Shown: in pieces, positions 44,936 to 52,625 of the stretch | Position numbering within the stretch: the first letter of the stretch is position 1 | How the letters are laid out: every line of letters starts with the position of its first letter | Translations under genes and position numbers: made by a program | Source: Cyanobacterium sp. Dongsha4 | GTDB lineage: Bacteria > Cyanobacteriota > Cyanobacteriia > Cyanobacteriales > Cyanobacteriaceae | Length of the DNA: 64,000 nucleotides | Reading direction: 5' to 3' | Assembly (NCBI RefSeq): GCF_036345015.1 | Contig: NZ_CP084098.1 | Span: 1,997,326-2,061,325 of the forward strand | Notes under the pieces: generated by a model | What the model was told of the DNA's origin: nothing | Databases searched by the model: none | The model's input: the letters and a program-made list of their open reading frames with translations, nothing else

Positions 44936-45359
44936 CACCCGTTTGAGATTTTTGGAGCGATCGCCCTCAGAAGCAATTCATCGAGCAAATTTACAAATAG
45001 CAGATGTAGTATTAGACACTTATCCCTATAATGGGGCAACAACAACCCTTGAAACCTTATGGATGGAAATTCCCTTAGTAACAAGAGTTGGGGAACAATT
45101 CGCCGCCCGTAATAGTTATACTTTTATGATGAATGCAGGTATCACTGAAGGCATTGCATGGAGTGATGAGGAATATATTGAATGGGGAGTAAGGTTAGGT
45201 ACAGATGAAAATTTACGCAAGGAAGTCAGTTGGAAGTTAAAACAATCTAAAAAAACTTCTCCTCTGTGGAATGGGAAGCAGTTTGCGAGGGAAATGGAGA
45301 AGGCTTATCAACAAATGTGGGAAATTTATGTTGGGGAGAAACAGAAAATATTGTCATAA
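44936..45359 (+). pseudogene. 3' fragment of a GT41 glycosyltransferase gene (copy 1)
   Basis: It corresponds to about the last 140 residues of the 730-residue protein at 10664, nearly identical: RFLERSPSEAIHRANLQIADVVLDTYPYNGATTTLETLWMEIPLVTRVGEQFAARNSYTFMMNAGITEGIAWSDEEYIEW... to IYVGEKQKILS. The catalytic N-terminal lobe and all TPRs are absent. The homology begins at a GATCACACCC that corresponds to GATCGCACCC in the full gene, next to minisatellite-like sequence. It is not expected to be active alone. Confidence 0.85.
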
Positions 45360-45401
45360 TGAAATTATCATCAATCAAAACTTATTTCGGAGTTTAAAAT
45401 T

Positions 45402-45685
45402 ATGGTTGCTTTAATGTCAACACCTCTGATCAATTTTCCTACTCAAGATGACTTACCTGTTATCAGCCCTACGATGATAACGAAAATATGGAAACTTTAC
45501 GTCATAAATATCAAATGGATTTACTCTTAGAAACAATTTACCCTTGGCTAGAAAAACGTGAAGATGGTTTTGTAGGAGGAAATATGTTTGTCTATTTTAG
45601 CCAAGCTCAAGTAAAAAACTATGACTATAAAGGACCAGATTTTTTTTGTGTTTTAGATGTAACTAAAAAAGAACAAAAAATCTAA
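45402..45685 (+). pseudogene. Uma2 family gene, frameshifted and 3'-truncated
   Basis: From ATG 45402 the frame gives MVALMSTPLINFPTQDDLPVIS and then goes out of register near 45465. The correct frame continues as YDDNENMETLRHKYQMDLLLETIYPWLEKREDGFVGGNMFVYFSQAQVKNYDYKGPDFFCVLDVTKKE and stops at 45685, before the nuclease core is complete. Homologues continue with a PDVIIEL-type strand that is missing here. Confidence 0.75.
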
Positions 45686-45725
45686 ATTGTATTATATAAT
45701 TATTGTTAACACATTAAGACAATCA

Positions 45726-46055
45726 TTAACCGAGGGCAAATTCCGTAAATTGTCGTTTATAGGGTGCTTGAAAACCCAAGACAATATCTTGTTTTACCAC
45801 TCCCTTTTCTAGTAATTGATTAGCAATACCGATTTCTGTAGCATCTCTTTGAATCCAAATTTTATCCCCTTTTAAGTCCACATGAATAATTACACCATAG
45901 ATTCTAGTTTGATCCTGCCAACCAATGTTTAAAACTTGATAATGATAATTATAATCATCGAATATTAATTGAATTTCTGTATCAGTTTGAGAGTGATTGA
46001 TTGAGTGTTGAGTCAAAATATCTTTGATTAATTCTACATAATCTATTCTTTCCAT
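45726..46055 (-). CDS. XisI family protein
   Basis: The protein has 109 residues: MERIDYVELIKDILTQHSINHSQTDTEIQLIFDDYNYHYQVLNIGWQDQTRIYGVIIHVDLKGDKIWIQRDATEIGIANQLLEKGVVKQDIVLGFQAPYKRQFTEFALG. The ends (..YRQFTEFA) and the HYQ...GW....R.YG.....DIK..KIWIQ.D.TE motif are diagnostic of XisI, first described as a factor controlling fdxN-element excision. Most cyanobacterial copies are linked to a XisH gene. No XisH is seen next to this copy. Confidence 0.92.
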   Translation of the reverse strand: MERIDYVELIKDILTQHSINHSQTDTEIQLIFDDYNYHYQVLNIGWQDQTRIYGVIIHVDLKGDKIWIQRDATEIGIANQLLEKGVVKQDIVLGFQAPYKRQFTEFALG

Positions 46056-46125
46056 AAAACCACCTCTTGCTTAACGGAATCAAAAATCATTAATTTTATT
46101 TGACTTTATTCATAAATACTATTAT

Positions 46126-46401
46126 CTAAAATATTGCTTTTTGTTGAGGATTTTTTTCTGTGGATGAAAATAATTGAGGTAAGTTAGCCAAAACATCTAA
46201 ATACCACCACCAAAAACCAGAAGAAATTTGCTCACGTTCTCTTTTTTTAAAAATTTATCTGCTAAGGATAATTCTTCTTTTTCTAATCCATTTAATTCAT
46301 TTTCAATTATCGCTAATTTGTAACATTTCTAAGTGTTCAAATCCACTAGCTTCTGAGAAATTAACAGTAATTTGATAGTTTTTTAATAATTGTTTTTTCA
46401 T
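46126..46401 (-). pseudogene. Unrecognised gene with two frameshifts
   Basis: Joining three frames gives MKKQLLKNYQITVNFSEASGFEHLEML, then LAIIENELNGLEKEELSLADKFLKK, then REREQISSGFWWWYLDVLANLPQLFSSTEKNPQQKAIF. The composite is coherent (charged helix then a Trp-rich segment), and the codon use is like the neighbours, so I take it as a decayed small gene. I do not recognise the family. It sits between xisI and hicA. Confidence 0.45.
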
Positions 46402-46442
46402 AGTTCAAAATCTTATAATAAACCGATTGATAAAAAGAGCAA

Positions 46443-46685
46443 TTATCCCAAAGTATCTAAAATATCTTGTTTAGAAACTTTTTTATGACGAGCAACACTG
46501 GTTAAAATCCCATTTAAAGTTCCTACCCTTAAAGGGGAATGATTTGGGATACTAATTCTCTGATGACTGGGTATTTTAGTTTCCAAAATAATATGACTTC
46601 CTTCTTGATGAACTATTTTATAATCCCATAATTTACAGAGAATTTTACTTAGTGATGAGCCTTTTAAATTACGAGGAATTTTCAT
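46443..46685 (-). CDS. hicA: HicA/YcfA-family mRNA interferase toxin
   Basis: The protein has 80 residues: MKIPRNLKGSSLSKILCKLWDYKIVHQEGSHIILETKIPSHQRISIPNHSPLRVGTLNGILTSVARHKKVSKQDILDTLG. The GSH motif with the catalytic His (EGSHIIL) and the basic IPNH..LR.GTL segment identify a HicA double-stranded-RNA-binding-like RNase toxin. Its ATG overlaps the antitoxin stop by 4 bases. Confidence 0.92.
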   Translation of the reverse strand: MKIPRNLKGSSLSKILCKLWDYKIVHQEGSHIILETKIPSHQRISIPNHSPLRVGTLNGILTSVARHKKVSKQDILDTLG

Positions 46686-46894
46686 TGAACTACTAAAATT
46701 TCATCTTTAATAAGGTGTAATTTTACATTAGGATAAAAAGGTCGATCAAAATAAAAACCTTTGACGGCTTCATTAATATTCATTTTTAATTCTTCCCAAG
46801 TATCTCCTTGAGTAAAAATATCTTCTGTGAGACACTCGGCGACAAATCCGCCGTCTTCTTCTTGAGATATTTCAAATATGATAGTTTGTTTCAT
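46682..46894 (-). CDS. hicB: HicB-like antitoxin (short, no DNA-binding domain)
   Basis: The protein has 70 residues. FEISQEEDGGFVAECLTEDIFTQGDTWEELKMNINEAVKGFYFD has the partial RNase-H-like fold of HicB with the G-G-F/Y-V-A-E-C and Q-G-D-T-x-E-E motifs. It ends without a C-terminal HTH or RHH region, as in the short cyanobacterial HicB types. It is encoded upstream of the toxin and coupled to it. Confidence 0.9.
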   Translation of the reverse strand: MKQTIIFEISQEEDGGFVAECLTEDIFTQGDTWEELKMNINEAVKGFYFDRPFYPNVKLHLIKDEILVVQ

Positions 46895-46936
46895 AGTTTA
46901 AATTACTCCTTGTTTTATTCTTTTAGTAAATAAGAT

Positions 46937-47362
46937 TTATTGAGAAACAGGTGGATGCCAACCTGCTTTAACCCAATTTTTTCTAACCATAACGGCTAAA
47001 GTGTTATTTAATTTCAAGGCGTTAACTGTAGCACGACCACAAGGATTTAAGGCCCTAATTTCTGTACCATTTTCACTCCATGTGAAATGTTCAGACCATT
47101 TTTGTAGGCGCGGATTAAATAAACGAACGATGTTTCCTGTTTCTAAATCTTGAGATTCGATTTGAACCCACTTATATTGATTACATAATTCACAAGCTAA
47201 ACATAAATTAGTCGTGTCATTTTTTCCGCCTTTAGCCACTGGAATTGTATGATCTATTTGTAGAATACCCATTACATATTCTTGAGAACTTAAACAATAC
47301 TCACAATGGTTATTGGCTCGTTTTCTCACTTCTTGACGAACAGAATCGGGAATTTTACTCAT
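46937..47362 (-). CDS. HNH endonuclease
   Basis: The protein has 141 residues. The zinc/HNH core HCEYCLSSQEYVMGILQIDHTIPVAKGGKNDTTNLCLACELCNQYK is complete: two CxxC pairs and the I-D-H-I/T-x-P catalytic site. The C-terminal half (LFNPRLQKWSEHFTWSENGTEIRALNPCGRATVNALKLN) is found in many cyanobacterial stand-alone HNH proteins. It follows a small gene at 47427 with which it probably forms a two-gene unit. The target is unknown. Confidence 0.9.
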   Translation of the reverse strand: MSKIPDSVRQEVRKRANNHCEYCLSSQEYVMGILQIDHTIPVAKGGKNDTTNLCLACELCNQYKWVQIESQDLETGNIVRLFNPRLQKWSEHFTWSENGTEIRALNPCGRATVNALKLNNTLAVMVRKNWVKAGWHPPVSQ

Positions 47363-47426
47363 GGTGATAAAGTAAAGGTTGTTTTAGTCCACGTTTAACT
47401 GCTTCAATTAAGGCTTCTGATTTTTT

Positions 47427-47759
47427 TTATTGCCCCATCTGATATATTTGGATTAAGGTTGCTAGTTCATATTGTTCTGCTTGAGTTAAACCACTAATTT
47501 TGCCCTTACTTTGTAAGTCTCCTAATCTTTGATTTTGTGTTACATCCATTTTTGTATTGGCTAAAGATAAAATTTCTTTATCTGATAATTGAGATAAGCC
47601 ACAAGCAAAATCATTCTTAGATAGATTCTCTAAGGTTGGTAGTAACATTTCTAGGGTATCATTGATGACAGTCTCGACATCTCTTTGAGTAGAATAAGCA
47701 AGGTTTTGAGCATATTCTACTATCTGATCAGGTAAATTTATTGTTAGTTTGATCGTCAT
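47427..47759 (-). CDS. Small unrecognised protein, possible antitoxin-like partner of the HNH gene
   Basis: The protein has 110 residues: MTIKLTINLPDQIVEYAQNLAYSTQRDVETVINDTLEMLLPTLENL... QLSDKEILSLANTKMDVTQNQRLGDLQSKGKISGLTQAEQYELATLIQIYQMGQ. The N-terminus resembles a ribbon-helix-helix start and the rest is helical. I do not recognise a named family. It is 64 bases upstream of the HNH nuclease on the same strand, an order compatible with regulator or antitoxin plus nuclease. Confidence 0.6.
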   Translation of the reverse strand: MTIKLTINLPDQIVEYAQNLAYSTQRDVETVINDTLEMLLPTLENLSKNDFACGLSQLSDKEILSLANTKMDVTQNQRLGDLQSKGKISGLTQAEQYELATLIQIYQMGQ

Positions 47760-47802
47760 TTTTTCTCTCTAATCATTATAAATACTGTTTACTGATTTCT
47801 AT

Positions 47803-48033
47803 CTAATTTGGATTCGCTGAAAATAAAGAAGCATTTAAAACGGTAATTCCTACTAATGTTTTATCGGCATAATGATAAATTATATTATCTTCATAAATAC
47901 TATCATTGACTTTTTGCGGTTTACGAAAATTAATATATAATACATCCACATCTTCATCATAAGTCATCCACATTTGATTGGAAGGCGCTTGGAGAAGATA
48001 AGGTATTGATTTTAAAAGATTTATTTCTCCCAT
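47803..48033 (-). CDS. DUF2283 family protein
   Basis: This intact 76-residue protein, MGEINLLKSIPYLLQAPSNQMWMTYDEDVDVLYINFRKPQKVNDSIYEDNIIYHYADKTLVGITVLNASLFSANPN, has the DUF2283 core (YDEDVDVLYINF, then V.GI.VL.AS). A strong ribosome binding site AGGAGG lies 7 bases before the ATG. It is the undamaged counterpart of the gene at 13752. The family often accompanies toxin-antitoxin genes; the role is unknown. Confidence 0.85.
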   Translation of the reverse strand: MGEINLLKSIPYLLQAPSNQMWMTYDEDVDVLYINFRKPQKVNDSIYEDNIIYHYADKTLVGITVLNASLFSANPN

Positions 48034-48060
48034 AAAATACCTCCTTTAATAATTAAATTT

Positions 48061-48238
48061 GGCTCTTCTACAGTAGTTATGATAAATTATTGCTTAAAAA
48101 AGGTGTCAGGTAGCAGGTGGCAGGTGTCAGGTTAAAGAAAAATTGAAAAGTTTATAAATTATTATTAAATAACTCTCTGTTCCCTGTTCCCTGTTCTCTA
48201 TCCTCACCAGAAATTTACATACTCAAAGTGAAAGAGCC
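48061..48238. mobile_element. 178-bp MITE with 8-bp target duplication (ISL3-like ends)
   Basis: It begins GGCTCTTCTACAG and ends with the inverted counterpart of GGCTCTTTCAC. It is flanked on both sides by TTAAATTT. The paralogous cassette at about 13.98-14.01 kb has a single TTAAATTT and no element, i.e. an empty site. Inside are heptamer-type repeats (GGTGTCAGGTAGCAGGTG and TGTTCCCTGTTCCC). It has no ORF. End sequence and 8-bp duplication resemble ISL3 elements; no ISL3 transposase is in this window. Confidence 0.85.
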
Positions 48239-48241
48239 TTA

Positions 48242-48354
48242 AATTTATGGGATATTTTCGTTTTCATAATTTTCAATTAAAACTCCAATAATTTCTATTA
48301 AGTTGGCTAAAGGATGAGTTTCATTTTCTCCTACTTCATAAATCAGAGAGTCTA
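48242..48354 (-). pseudogene. 3' fragment of a HigA-like antitoxin gene
   Basis: On the minus strand it reads DSLIYEVGENETHPLANLIEIIGVLIENYENENIP then stop, matching the last 37 residues of the gene at 14003. The 5' part is replaced by the IS5 element that starts at 48355. It shows that the HigA-DUF2283 cassette exists twice. Confidence 0.8.
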
Positions 48355-49454
48355 GGGCGTGTCTGCAAAATGGTAAAATGAGTAAAACTACTTAAAATAA
48401 TTAATGTTATGGAAGCGCGCCGCGAAGCGGATCCCGTCGGGATCGCTCTTAATCCTAACCAAGCAATTAATAGAAAAGATATAACGGATATACAATGGGA
48501 AAAGTTACAACCATTATTACCACCACAGAAACCATCAAAAGGAAGACCTAATCTAGATCACAGGCAAATAATCAATGGAATTCTCTGGATTTTGAGAACT
48601 GGTGCACCTTGGAGGGATTTACCACCTTGTTATGGGATTCATAGCACAGTTTCTAGCCGATTCTATCGATGGCGAAAAGCAGAAGTTTGGGAGCAAATTC
48701 TCGCAAAACTTCAAACGATCGCAGACTATGAGGAACGGATTGATTGGGAAGTCCATTCTGGAGATAGTACAGTTATCAGGGCCCATCAACAGGCAGGGGG
48801 TGCAAAAGGGGGCAACAAAACCAAGATTTAGGGCGTAGTAAAGGGGGATTTACCACCAAAGTTCATGTTAGAGTGGAGGGATTCGGAAAACCAATAACTT
48901 TGAGTCTAACTTCAGGGGAACGTCATGACACCGTAGCTTTTGACGATTTACTGACTGGAGGAAAAGTAAAACGTAGGGGCAGAGGAAGACCAAAGAGTAG
49001 GTTTCGCTATTTTTTAGGTGATAAAGCGTACAGTAGTCAAGAAATTCGGGAAAAACTCCGAAAAAAAGGTGTAACTCCCATAATTCCTCGCAAAAGTAAT
49101 GAAAAAAAACGAGAACGCTTTAATAAAGGTCTTTATCGAGAGAGAAACCAAGTAGAAAGATTAATCAACCGTCTCAAACAAAATAGAAGAATAGCAACTC
49201 GTTACGAGAAGTATGCAGTAAATTACTTAGCTATGCTTACAATTGCTTCAATTTTTATCTGGTTATAACTAAACTTTATCAAAAAAAACTGGTTAGCGTA
49301 ACTTCTACAGTAATGAAGGGCCTAAAAGCATGGGCAATTTTAATTAGCGTAGATATTACACTAATTATCAGAGACTTTTTCATATTTCAAAATCTAAGTA
49401 ATTGTATAGCACCAAACATACAACAGCTTAATTTGATAATTTGCAGACACGCCC
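48355..49454 (+). mobile_element. IS5-family (IS427-like) insertion sequence
   Basis: The inverted ends are GGGCGTGTCTGCAAA at 48355 and its complement ending at 49454. It is flanked by TA on both sides. The two flanks belong to different genes (HigA remnant left, glycosyltransferase module right), so sequence was lost beside it. It is about 1100 bp, with about 185 bp of non-coding sequence between the transposase stop and the right end, which is long for the group. Confidence 0.85.
48409..49268 (+). CDS. IS5-family transposase in two overlapping frames
   Basis: Frame 1 (48409-48831) has NRKDITDIQWEKLQPLLPPQKPSKGRPNLDHRQIINGILWILRTGAPWRDLPPCYGIHSTVSSRFYRWRKAEVWEQIL and the first catalytic Asp in VHSGDSTVIRAHQQAGGAKGG. 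Frame 2 (about 48805-49268) carries SKGGFTTKVHVRVEGFGKPITLSLTSGERHD, then FLGDKAYSSQEIREKL and RERNQVERLINRLKQNRRIATRYEK. Joining by frameshift near 48800 is usual for this group. The first codons (MEARREADPVGIAL) come from a palindromic cyanobacterial repeat, so the native start is probably further in. Confidence 0.85.
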
Positions 49455-50426
49455 TAATAACTTGGGTGGTTTAGCTTCACGAATAGCGTTAAATACTTTT
49501 TGGGTGGTATCAGGGCGATTGAAAATGAGAAAAGCAACAGGAGTGGTTAATTGCCAGTTATCATCATACTCATAATTATTCATGTTTGTTGGTTTGGGAC
49601 TTGTAATTTGCATACAGGATTTACCTAAACAAGATTCTTTATCACTGGGCAAAGTTTTAGTTTCTAAAATTTCTGTAGATTTGAAGAATAAAGAAGTACA
49701 GTTTTTGTAAGTATAACTAGGAATTAAACCATAAAAATCAATTCTTTTATAACCTTGAGATGATAATAATTTTAATGATGAATCGTAACGGTGATCATCG
49801 GTATTATCAAAAATTAATAAACCATCATTTTTAAGTTTATTTAAGCTATTTTCTAAACAACTATTTCTATTGATTCCATCAACAATAATTACATCAAAAT
49901 ATTGATCAGGATATTGGTTAATAAAATCTGCGTATTTTGTCTCATCAACTTCTAAATTTAATTGCACATTATCGGGCATTTGTTGTTTAATTTGATCATA
50001 CCAACCTCGATCGCTTTCGATGGAAATAACTTGTTTTGCCTTACTTGCCCACCATAAAGTAGAATTTCCTCCACCAAATTCAAATACTATAGAATCGGGC
50101 TTTATTTTATCTTCTAAAAATTCAATGGCGGGATAAGTGTACCAAGGAATGGGGTTACTTTCAGCATTAACGGGTTTCCCTTGAAATAGAGAATTAAGCC
50201 ATCCTGAAGTGGATAAATAATTAATTCCTTGAATTAAGTTACCTGAAATTTGTTGCCAGTTTGCTTCTAAGATTAAACAATGGGCTAAACGAATGGATAG
50301 AGTGGGTTTAAGTTGAGGATTTTCGTTGATTAATTGTAAATATAGTTGCGATGCTTTGCTAAATTCTTTTTGATCAAAATATTGATTAGCTTGATTGAGT
50401 TTAAGTTGTAAATCTGATTGATTCAT
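49455..50426 (-). pseudogene. TPR-methyltransferase-glycosyltransferase gene, 3' end cut by IS5
   Basis: From ATG 50426 the gene encodes a short TPR-like start (NQANQYFDQKEFSKASQLYLQLINENPQ), then a class I methyltransferase-like domain (SIVFEFGGGNSTLWWASKAKQVISIESDRGWYDQI, FDVIIVDGINRNSCLENSL). It then begins a GT-A domain, WQLTTPVAFLIFNRPDTTQKVFNAIREAKPPKLL, that matches module 2 of the giant protein (residues about 530-560). The IS5 end cuts it there. The original protein was probably another multi-module glycosyltransferase. The methyltransferase part may still be made. Confidence 0.8.
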
Positions 50427-50499
50427 GGTTTTGAAAATACTTAACTATCTTTCAAGTTACCCTATTTTTGGATAGGTGCGATCTTTACTTTTCCTTAAG

Positions 50500-50575
50500 T
50501 TTTATGACAGCGATGCGATCGGGTTTGAGAATAGGAGGTGCGATCGAGGTTTGGGAATGAGGAGGTGCGATCGTG
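50500..50575. repeat. Short stretch of GCGATCG minisatellite units
   Basis: There are three units of the 32.5-kb type (GATGCGATCGGGTTTGAGAATAGG, GTGCGATCGAGGTTTGGGAATG, GTGCGATCG) with 26-27 bp spacing. They are joined directly to the GT41 3' fragment that follows. The leader before it (TTAACTATCTTTCAAGTTACCC) resembles the leader of the dehydratase gene at 32.5 kb. Confidence 0.75.
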
Positions 50576-50955
50576 TACAGAAGCAATTCATCGGGCAAAT
50601 TTACAAATAGCGGATGTGGTATTAGACACTTATCCCTATAATGGTGCAACTACAACCCTTAAAACCTTTATGGATGGAAATTCTTTTAGTCACCAGAGTT
50701 GGGGAACAATTCGCTGCTAGGAACAGTTATACTTTTATGATGAATGCAGGTATCACCGAAGGCATTGCATGGAGTGATGAGGAATATATCGAATGGGGTA
50801 TTAAGTTAGGTACAGACGAGGATTTAAGAAAGGAAATTAGTTGGAAGTTAAGGCAGTCTAAAAAAACATCTCCTATGTGGAATGGGAAGCAGTTTGCGAG
50901 GGAAATGGAGAAGGCTTATCAACAAATGTGGGACATTTATGAGAGTGACAAATAA
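50576..50955 (+). pseudogene. 3' fragment of a GT41 glycosyltransferase gene (copy 2)
   Basis: It reads EAIHRANLQIADVVLDTYPYNGATTTLKT, then a one-base frameshift at CCTTTATGG, then MEILLVTRVGEQFAARNSYTFMMNAGITEGIAWSDEEYIEWGIKLG... IYESDK. It matches residues about 600-725 of the protein at 10664. No start or catalytic N-lobe is present. It begins right after GCGATCGTG. The stop faces the Uma2 gene at 50977. Confidence 0.83.
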
Positions 50956-50976
50956 TACTATCCCCATTTCCTGCAA

Positions 50977-51603
50977 CTAAATGCCAGAAATCTTAATAAT
51001 TTCTTCGATGGTTAATTTTAATTCAGGAAAAATGGAGGAAATTATTGTTTCATTTTTCTTAAAGAATTTACCTTGATATTTCCCATCTTTTAACTCATAG
51101 ACAAAAACCATTGGCACTTTTGGATTACCTAAGTAACTACGAGATGCGATCGCTAAATAATCCACAATCCAATATTCTTTAATTCCGATGGTTTCATATT
51201 CTTCTAATTTATCAATATAATCGTCTTCCCAATTGGTGGAAACTACTTCTACTGCTAATTCAAGGGGTTCAGTGACAGCACCGTAAGCGATTACATTATT
51301 ATTCCAAAAAGAAGCCTGAACTATACTAACATCTGGAATACGTCCTCTTTCTTTTCCTAATCTGTTAACGGTACGAATCACTATATCTTTATCAACAATA
51401 TAATCTAACCCTAAACGTTCACTTTCTCGATCAAATATTTTGACTAAAAACCGACTAATATTTTTATGAGCTCTAATAGCTTCCATTTTGATTAATTCTC
51501 CATCAACTAATTCAAAAAAACCCTCTCCTTGGGGATATTGTCTTAAATACTCGTCAAAAGTTAATTTTACCTTAGATGCGATCGCAACCATTTTATTCAC
51601 CAA
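50977..51603 (-). CDS. Uma2 family putative endonuclease
   Basis: The protein has 208 residues and is very close to the Uma2 at 8555-9178: KLTFDEYLRQYPQGEGFFELVDGELIKMEAIRAHKNISRFLVKIF, GRIPDVSIVQASFWNNNVIAYGAVTEPLELAVEVVSTNWEDDYIDKLEEYETIGIKEYWIVDYL. It is intact. It marks the left part of a duplicated segment whose middle has been deleted. Function unknown. Confidence 0.9.
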   Translation of the reverse strand: MVNKMVAIASKVKLTFDEYLRQYPQGEGFFELVDGELIKMEAIRAHKNISRFLVKIFDRESERLGLDYIVDKDIVIRTVNRLGKERGRIPDVSIVQASFWNNNVIAYGAVTEPLELAVEVVSTNWEDDYIDKLEEYETIGIKEYWIVDYLAIASRSYLGNPKVPMVFVYELKDGKYQGKFFKKNETIISSIFPELKLTIEEIIKISGI

Positions 51604-51686
51604 TTATAATTTAAGTTGATAATTAATATTTTATTAGATGTTTTTGAAGCAAGATTGTTGTTTAATTAATTTTTTCCACTAAAACA

Positions 51687-51838
51687 TAATTTACGCAAGG
51701 AAGTCACTTGGAAATTAAAACAATCAAAAAAAACTTCTCCTCTGTGGAATGGAAAACAGTTTGCGAACGAAATGGAGAAGGCTTATCAACAAATGTGGGA
51801 AATTTATGTTAATCAACACACTAAAATAGAATCATCAT
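51687..51838 (+). pseudogene. 3' fragment of a GT41 glycosyltransferase gene (copy 3)
   Basis: It encodes only the last about 50 residues, NLRKEVTWKLKQSKKTSPLWNGKQFANEMEKAYQQMWEIYVNQHTKIESS, identical in ending to the gene at 10664. Directly before it lies the complement of the last codons of a methyltransferase like that at 9214 (..FFPLKHI). This marks a deletion of about 3.5 kb compared with the first copy of the segment. Confidence 0.85.
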
Positions 51839-51884
51839 AATATCGTAGTTAATTTATTATTAATTTTGATAGGAATTTAAAATC

Positions 51885-52463
51885 ATGGTTGCTCAACTTC
51901 AACTCAAATACTATAGCCCAGAAAAATATCTGGAATTAGAGGAAAAATCGGACACAAAAAATGAATATCTCGACGGAGAAATAATCCCTATGGCAGGAGG
52001 CACTACTAATCATAATCAAATTGCTGGTAACTTTTTTCGGGCTTTTCCTCTAACCATCAGCGATCGAGATTATTATATTTATATAAATGATGTGAAACTT
52101 TGGATTCCCGACTATCGCTTTTATACCTATCCAGATTTAATGATTATTGAAGGTAAACCAGTGTATCAGTCTGAAAATAGTAATATAGTCACCAATCCGA
52201 AAATAATAATTGAAGTTTTATCAGATTCTACTCAAAACTACGACAAAACTGAAAAATTCAGAGCCTACCGTTCTTTACCAAGTTTACAGGAATATATATT
52301 AATTTCTCAATCTAGTTATTATGTAGAACAGTTTATCAAACAAACTGAGCAACAATGGTTATTTAATGCCATAGAAGGGGAAAATAATCATCTTGCCTTA
52401 CCTAGTGTTGATTTTTCTATTTCTTTTTTCCAGATTTATCAAAGAATTGTTTTTAATTCCTAA
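51885..52463 (+). CDS. Uma2 family putative endonuclease
   Basis: The protein has 192 residues and is intact: MVAQLQLKYYSPEKYLELEEKSDTKNEYLDGEIIPMAGGTTNHNQIAGNFFRAFPLTISDRDYYIYINDVKLWIPDYRFYTYPDLMIIEGKPVY, then NPKIIIEVLSDSTQNYDKTEKFRAYRSLPSLQEYILISQSSYYVEQF. The core residues are Asp in YPDLMII, Glu in IIEVLS and Lys in KTEKF. It is the complete counterpart of the pseudogene at 12902 and lies 46 bases after a GT41 3' end, as there. Confidence 0.92.
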   Translation: MVAQLQLKYYSPEKYLELEEKSDTKNEYLDGEIIPMAGGTTNHNQIAGNFFRAFPLTISDRDYYIYINDVKLWIPDYRFYTYPDLMIIEGKPVYQSENSNIVTNPKIIIEVLSDSTQNYDKTEKFRAYRSLPSLQEYILISQSSYYVEQFIKQTEQQWLFNAIEGENNHLALPSVDFSISFFQIYQRIVFNS

Positions 52464-52495
52464 CTAACAACCATGCTAAACACAATCAAAGGAAA

Positions 52496-52625
52496 ATGTT
52501 AATTCAAGATTTATCATTACAAAAAAGACAGTTTTTCATTAATTTAATCAAAAAAAGAGTAACATCTGGTAGTGGTAGCAGTAGAGAATTTTTACATAAA
52601 CGAACTTGGACTTATTTTGTGAGTA
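52496..52625 (+). pseudogene. 5' fragment of an unrecognised gene cut by IS630
   Basis: From ATG 52496 (preceded by AAAGGAAA) the frame reads MLIQDLSLQKRQFFINLIKKRVTSGSGSSREFLHKRTWTYFVS and then enters the IS630 inverted repeat. I do not recognise the protein. No continuation is found beyond the IS/IS4 block at 53.84 kb, where lpxB begins. Confidence 0.45.
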
